Of a DNA stretch of 64,000 bases, positions 60,254 to 64,000 are shown piece after piece (the stretch's first letter is position 1; the number at the start of each line of letters is the position of its first letter). The notes under the pieces are model-generated. The model saw only the letters and a program-made list of their open reading frames with translations, made no database searches and was not told the DNA's origin. Position numbers and translations under genes: made by a program. This DNA comes from DAIMFL01 sp964372215 (lineage in GTDB: Bacteria; Pseudomonadota; Alphaproteobacteria; Dongiales; Dongiaceae): contig CAYJQC010000008.1 of the NCBI GenBank assembly GCA_964372215.1, forward strand, positions 62,001-126,000, written 5' to 3'.

Positions 60254-60286
60254 GCCCGGCCGGCGGACCGCGTCCGCGCGCCGGGC
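60254..60286 (+). terminator. strong GC hairpin after DUF488
   Basis: GCCCGGC (60254-60260) pairs with GCCGGGC (60280-60286), and inside it GCGGAC (60263-60268) pairs with GTCCGC (60272-60277) around CGC. It starts 15 bp after the stop codon. There is no T-run. Confidence 0.6.
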
Positions 60287-60705
60287 ATCGCCCCGAAACG
60301 AGTCGGCCGCCCCTCGGGCGCTCCGGAAAACCGGACCCGAGAGAGCGGCCGAACGCGGTCCCGGCAGGGGAGGGGGGAGTTGCCGCCGGCACCTCGTCTG
60401 CGATCGTCGCCGAGGAGCGTGGAGCCCCGGCCGTCTCGGCCGCGCCGCGCGCGGATATCGCTGTGCGTCGCGGCCTGCAAATGCGTCACACGGGAGTATG
60501 GTCGGCAATGATTTAAGGAGTCCTAACAAATAGGACATGGCCGAACCCTTATTTCCGTCCGCGATGGCAATCGCCGGCGCCGATCATCAGGGGTCTTACC
60601 CGTCGGATCGGATTGCGGTTATGCTGGCGCTTGTCTGGGATGACTCTAAACTAGCCGGGGCCGCCGGCAGGCGCCGCGAGCCATGGTCCGGTGGGGGGGG
60701 ACGGA
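60287..60705. other. intergenic, one small dyad
   Basis: Some 420 bp before the PAS protein. GTCCTA (60520-60525) and TAGGAC (60531-60536) form a perfect dyad around ACAAA, directly followed by an ATG whose frame runs into the next gene and looks non-coding. The rest is GC-rich with no recognised gene. A promoter for the PAS gene is expected at 60600-60690. Confidence 0.4.
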
Positions 60706-61260
60706 ATGAACGATCAGGAGTCGGCGGGCGCGCCGCCCCCCGCGCGGGTGCTGCGGCTCCCGATCGACGAGATCAGCCGCAAGAACCTGCGCCGGTTGGT
60801 CGCCCATTGGGAAGGACTCCGGCCCCCGCAGGGGCTGCCGTGCCGGGCGGATCTGCGCCCGGAGGATCTCAGCTTCATGCTGTCGCAGATCATGCTGGTC
60901 GACGCGGTCATGCGCCCGGGCGCCAACCCGGTGCCGGCCGACTGTTCGTTCCGCTTTCGCATGGTCGGCAGCCGGATCGAGACGGCGGGCCATCGCGGGC
61001 TGCAGGGCCGCTGGGCCCATGAGCTGACCCCGCTGCCGTATCGCCGCCTGGTGCTGCGGGCCTATTCGGAAGCGGTCCGCGAGGCGGCGCCGAACTTCTA
61101 CCGCATCAATTTGGAAATCGGCGGGCAGTGGCTGCGCTATGAGCGCGTCACCCTGCCGCTCTCGGGGGACGGCATGGCCGTCGGCGGGCTGCTGGTCGGG
61201 ACCGACTGGGACGCCGAGAACGACGAATTCTTCAGGTGCCATCCGGCGATCGGCGGATGA
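60706..61260 (+). CDS. PAS_5-type (PAS domain) protein
   Basis: A 184-residue protein with the alphaproteobacterial PAS_5 layout. The pattern LVAHWEGLRPPQGLPCRADL opens the domain, then LSFMLSQIMLVDAV, FRFRMVGSRIETAGHRGLQG, RRLVLRAYSEAVREAAP and YERVTLPLSGDGMAVGGLLV. No output domain is attached, so it may sense a ligand and act through a partner. GGGGG before the ATG is the ribosome site. It converges with gcrA across a terminator. Confidence 0.8.
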   Translation: MNDQESAGAPPPARVLRLPIDEISRKNLRRLVAHWEGLRPPQGLPCRADLRPEDLSFMLSQIMLVDAVMRPGANPVPADCSFRFRMVGSRIETAGHRGLQGRWAHELTPLPYRRLVLRAYSEAVREAAPNFYRINLEIGGQWLRYERVTLPLSGDGMAVGGLLVGTDWDAENDEFFRCHPAIGG

Positions 61261-61266
61261 ATACCG

Positions 61267-61293
61267 GCCGCGCTCCCGCTGGGGGAGCGCGGC
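61267..61293. terminator. 11-bp perfect stem between PAS gene and gcrA
   Basis: GCCGCGCTCCC (61267-61277) pairs with GGGAGCGCGGC (61283-61293) around GCTGG. It lies between two converging stops, so it can serve as a bidirectional terminator. The stem starts 7 bp after the PAS stop. Confidence 0.65.
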
Positions 61294-61323
61294 GGCGTTC
61301 GATCGACCGCATCGCCGCCCGGC

Positions 61324-61758
61324 TCAGGCGGCGGCGTCGGCCCGCTTGTGATAGGCGACCGAGCAGTGCCCGCTGCAATACGGCCTGCCAACCTCGGCCG
61401 GCGCGCCGCAGAAGTGGAATCCGGGCTGCTTCGGATCGCCCATCGGCCACATGCAGGCGCGCGATCCCGGGGCAGCCTTGACCCTGCGGGCCGCCTGCGG
61501 CACCGGCGTGGGCGCCGCCGGACGCGCCGGCTCGGCCGGCTGCGGCTTGGCCGCGGCCGCCGGCACCGGGGTGCTCGGCTGGCGGCCGAGCGGACGCTGC
61601 CGGATCGGCGACGGCCGCGACGACAGGCCCAGGCGATGCGCCTTGCCGATCACCGCGTTGCGGGTGATGCCGCCCAGCCGCTCGGCGATCTGGCTCGCCG
61701 TCTGGCCCTGCAGCCACAGAGTCTTCAGCAGATTGGTTCTTTCGTCAGTCCATTCCAT
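61324..61758 (-). CDS. gcrA: GcrA cell-cycle regulator
   Basis: A 144-residue alphaproteobacterial regulator that works with sigma-70 at CcrM-methylated promoters. The N-terminal helix-turn-helix (MEWTDERTNLLKTLWLQGQT, ASQIAERLGGITRNAVIGKA, HRLGLSSRPSP) and the C-terminal Cys-rich part (ACMWPMGDPKQPGFHFCG, PYCSGHCSVAYH) are diagnostic. The middle is an Ala/Pro-rich linker. Its presence places the organism in Alphaproteobacteria. Confidence 0.95.
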   Translation of the reverse strand: MEWTDERTNLLKTLWLQGQTASQIAERLGGITRNAVIGKAHRLGLSSRPSPIRQRPLGRQPSTPVPAAAAKPQPAEPARPAAPTPVPQAARRVKAAPGSRACMWPMGDPKQPGFHFCGAPAEVGRPYCSGHCSVAYHKRADAAA

Positions 61759-61935
61759 GATGCGGCCTTCCCGCTGGACGATTCCGACATGTAGTGGTCA
61801 GGTGAATTTGACCCCACCAGATCTGGTAATGCAAGGCTGATTCGTCGGATCGGGGCGGGAAGCACCGGATTCGGCGGCGAGTCGCGGCGGAGTCGCCGCC
61901 GCCAACCCCGAGCCGGGCATTCGCTCAGCGGCGAC

Positions 61936-62271
61936 TCAGGAAACGACTCGGAGCTTGGGGTCGAGGATCTCCAGCACGTCGTCGATCGAGGCGCCGGATT
62001 TCAGCCGCTGCGGGCCGGTCAGCACCACATAGTCGGCGCCGCGCCCGGACGCGCCGATCCGCTTGGCGATCGAGAACAGCGGCCGCTCATGGCTGTGGCG
62101 GAAGACCGAGAACACCGCCATGCCGGGGCCGTGGTCGATCGCGTAGTCGCGCCATTCGCCGCGCGCGACCCGGCGGCTGTAGATCGACAGCAGCTTGTTG
62201 AGTTCCCGACGGTCGAAATAGATGGACCGCTGCTTGCGGTGGTGTTCGGCGAGGCAGATCAGCTTGGACAT
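61936..62271 (-). CDS. DUF2794 protein
   Basis: A 111-residue small protein typical of alphaproteobacteria: SIYFDRRELNKLLSIYSRRV, EWRDYAIDHGPGMAVFSVFR and KSGASIDDVLEILDPKL. The start at 62271 is the only one that gives the family N-terminus; a longer frame to the right is non-coding. No function is assigned in the family. It is alone on this strand between gcrA and a lipoprotein gene. Confidence 0.88.
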   Translation of the reverse strand: MSKLICLAEHHRKQRSIYFDRRELNKLLSIYSRRVARGEWRDYAIDHGPGMAVFSVFRHSHERPLFSIAKRIGASGRGADYVVLTGPQRLKSGASIDDVLEILDPKLRVVS

Positions 62272-62416
62272 GCCGCAGGAGGCCAGGGCCAACCGTCCGT
62301 TAAGAGAAGGCCATAGTGTTCCGCAAAACGGCACACGCGTCCAGCCCCGATCTCCGCTTTGGAGCGGTCTGATATCTTGCCTGGAACGCTCTGAATCGGA
62401 GGGAGTTTGTCGCCGC

Positions 62417-62776
62417 TCAGCGGATCTGTTGAGCGAGGCTGGCCTGGTAGTCCGGCTCCTGGTAGCAGTTGATGTCGCCAAGGGTCCGGTAGCAGTACAA
62501 CTCCGGCGCGGCGGCGTTCTGGCGCTGCTCGGCCTCGGCCGCCAGCTCGGCATTTTCCAGTTCGCTGCGGCAGTAGTCGCCGGTCTGCTCGAGCTGCAGG
62601 GCCGAGCAGTCCTCGCCGGTCGCATAGGACACGGCGTGATCGGTCAGGAACTTGTCGGTGGTCGCGAAGCTGACCGCCGAGGCGCCGACCAACACCAGCC
62701 CGACTTCGCCGCCGCAGCCGCCGAGCAGCAGCAGCGCCACAAGCGCGGGAGTCGCGCGCCACGCACAGCTGGCCAT
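62417..62776 (-). CDS. small lipoprotein of unknown function
   Basis: A 119-residue protein with a lipoprotein signal peptide: hydrophobic stretch TPALVALLLLGGC, with the Cys of the lipobox near residue 22. The mature part has three further Cys (EDCSAL, DYCRSE, LYCYRTLGDINCYQ) that may form disulfides. The start at 62776 follows GGAGG; an upstream start adds five residues. It ends LAQQIR. Likely envelope-located; function unknown. Confidence 0.7.
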   Translation of the reverse strand: MASCAWRATPALVALLLLGGCGGEVGLVLVGASAVSFATTDKFLTDHAVSYATGEDCSALQLEQTGDYCRSELENAELAAEAEQRQNAAAPELYCYRTLGDINCYQEPDYQASLAQQIR

Positions 62777-63011
62777 CCTGTCCTCCATCACCTCCGGCAG
62801 TCCGCGCCCGGGCGGGGGCCGGTGCCGGATTGCAGGCTAGCCGGCGGCCCGTGAACAAAGCCTTACCGGGGCCGGGGCGGGGCCGGCCCGGCTCCGGGGA
62901 GCCCGGGACGATTCGCTTACTTATCCGACGCTTACGCCGACCGGACGGTTTGCCAAGGCGGGGGCCGCAAGCTATGTTAGCCGCCCCTTTGGACATTCGG
63001 AGCGCGGCTGC

Positions 63012-63653
63012 TTGACCGAAATCTTTCGTGAAATCGACGAGGAGCTTCGTTACGACAAGCTCGTGCGTCTGTGGCGGCGCCACCGCGTCGCCATCGTTGC
63101 CGCCCTGGCCGGCCTGGTCCTCGGCACCGCCGCCTATGTCGCCTGGAAGGACTATTCCGAGAAGCAGGCGCTGGCGCGCGCCCGCGCCTTTTCGGTCGCC
63201 ATCGACGCGGCGGCCCAGGCCGACGACGCGACCGCGCTCGCGGCGCTCGACGGGGTCGCCACCGGCCGCGACGGCTATGCCGCGCTCGCCCGCCTGCAGA
63301 AGGCGGCGATCGAACTGCGGACCGGCAACGTCGCCGGCGCCACGGCGATCTATGAGGGCCTCGCCAAGGACGCCTCGGTCTCGCAGCCGGTGCGCGATCT
63401 GGCGGTGATCCTGCAGGCGCTCAACACGCTCGACACCGCCGATCCCGACCAGCTGCTCGCGCTGCTCGCGCCGCTTACCGTGCCGGCGAGCGCCTGGCGG
63501 TTCTCGGCGCAGGAGTTGACCGCGCTCGCGGCGCTGCGCAAGGGCGACAGCCAGCGCGCCCGGGACATCCTGACCGTGCTGACGTCGGATGCCGGCACGC
63601 CGGCCGGGGTCCGGCAGCGGGCCACGGAGCTGCTCGCCGGTCTCGAGGGCTGA
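63012..63653 (+). CDS. YfgM-like tetratricopeptide membrane protein
   Basis: A 213-residue protein starting at a TTG. A cytoplasmic N-terminus (MTEIFREIDEELRYDKLVRL) leads to one membrane span (VAIVAALAGLVLGTAAYVAW), then a periplasmic TPR-like helical domain (LARLQKAAIELRTGNVAGAT). This is the ancillary SecYEG/BamB-linked YfgM layout. The TTG is chosen because no ATG or GTG precedes the conserved start. It lies 7 bp before the BamB-like gene, matching the frequent yfgM-bamB order. Confidence 0.85.
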   Translation: MTEIFREIDEELRYDKLVRLWRRHRVAIVAALAGLVLGTAAYVAWKDYSEKQALARARAFSVAIDAAAQADDATALAALDGVATGRDGYAALARLQKAAIELRTGNVAGATAIYEGLAKDASVSQPVRDLAVILQALNTLDTADPDQLLALLAPLTVPASAWRFSAQELTALAALRKGDSQRARDILTVLTSDAGTPAGVRQRATELLAGLEG

Positions 63654-63660
63654 GGCGCCA

Positions 63661-64000
63661 TGCCAGGCCTGCCGATCGTGCGCCGCATCGCCGCCTGCGC
63701 CGCCACCGCGCTGCTGCTCGCCGGCTGCGACACGTTCTTCGGGGCCGCCGAGGATCCGCCGCTGCCCGGCGAGCGGGTATCGGTGCTGCGGCTCGACCGC
63801 ACGCTGGTCGCCGATCCCTCGATCTCGGATCTCCGGGTCCGTCTGCCGCGCCCCTATGCGAACGCCGACTGGCCGCAATCCGGCGGCAGCCCGAGCCACG
63901 CCATGTACCATCTGGCGCTGCCCGACAGCCTGTCGGTGCGCTGGACCGCCGATATCGGCCAGGCCGCCGATGACGAGCAGCGCTTGTTGAACGAGCCGGT
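63661..64000 (+). CDS. bamB: outer-membrane assembly lipoprotein BamB, 5' part
   Basis: The first 113 codons of a gene that continues past the window edge. The lipoprotein signal is IAACAATALLLAGCD with Cys near residue 23. The alphaproteobacterial BamB start follows: DLRVRLPRPYANADWPQSGG, SPSHAMYHLALPD. These blades begin a PQQ-type beta-propeller. BamB helps insert beta-barrel proteins into the outer membrane. It is immediately downstream of the YfgM-like gene, which supports the call. Completeness cannot be judged. Confidence 0.85.

Noticed and set aside
60537..61022. ATG frame after the small dyad at 60520
   Set aside because: The ribosome site is too far away, the protein has no pattern and it overlaps the PAS gene in another frame.
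1..64000. CRISPR array or rRNA genes
   Set aside because: No regularly spaced repeats and no rRNA sequence were seen anywhere in the window.

Overview
The window is high-GC alphaproteobacterial chromosome, most likely from a Rhodospirillales-type lineage. The evidence is a GcrA cell-cycle regulator, a DUF2794 gene, a full-length cyclic beta-glucan synthase, an Agrobacterium-type host-attachment protein and a YfgM-like/BamB pair. Housekeeping genes (ppx/gppA, rlmE, guaB, an rsmB-like gene, guaA) fill much of the right third. Assignments come from reading the sequence and from family knowledge; no database search was run.

Layout. (1) 0.5-13.2 kb: a histidine/urocanate-type catabolic cluster. 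HutC is divergent from HutU-like and HutI-like enzymes, a polar amino-acid ABC importer, HutF, an FMN 2-hydroxyacid dehydrogenase, a GlcD-type FAD 2-hydroxyacid dehydrogenase and a PLP aminotransferase. A HutC-like operator sits at the start of the hutU promoter. No hutH or hutG is present, and HutU and HutI carry unusual substitutions in active-site loops, so the real substrate may be a modified imidazole. A small chimeric pseudogene (hutF start joined to an acyl-CoA dehydrogenase tail) lies inside the cluster. (2) 13.5-14.8 kb: a broken IS256-type transposase joined to an ISL3-type transposase end. The same 225-bp ISL3 end recurs inverted at 24.2-24.4 kb, so the pair brackets a small gene and the 2866-codon cyclic beta-1,2-glucan synthase. 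(3) 24.5-30.8 kb: an XRE repressor, an ImmA/IrrE-like protease and a tightly overlapping replication-like block (Toprim/zinc primase, P-loop ATPase and small proteins), resembling an uncharacterised integrative element with no capsid or conjugation genes. (4) 31.1-36.9 kb: cargo including a cupin, a trimethylamine-dehydrogenase-like flavoprotein, a small serine recombinase with a nearby 26-bp perfect dyad, an HD-domain protein and a DnaQ-type exonuclease. (5) 36.4-42.9 kb: a type I restriction-modification operon (hsdM, hsdS, hsdR) preceded by a stand-alone copy of the HsdM N-terminal domain. (6) 43.0-44.7 kb: a large serine recombinase that ends inside a tRNA-Gln(CUG) gene, the apparent right end of the island.

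(7) 45-53 kb: ppx/gppA-rlmE, converging on an attachment gene across two long palindromes; then guaB, an rsmB-like gene with a GNAT gene, and guaA. (8) 53.0-55.2 kb: a second accessory patch after guaA, with an AT-richer PIN-domain gene and a TacA/TacT-type toxin-antitoxin pair. (9) 55.2-64 kb: a TauD-type dioxygenase, a secreted protein, an aldo/keto reductase, a cysteine-synthase-like gene divergent from a MarR gene across two matching dyads, DUF488, a PAS_5 protein, gcrA, DUF2794, a small lipoprotein, a YfgM-like protein and the start of bamB, which is cut by the window edge.
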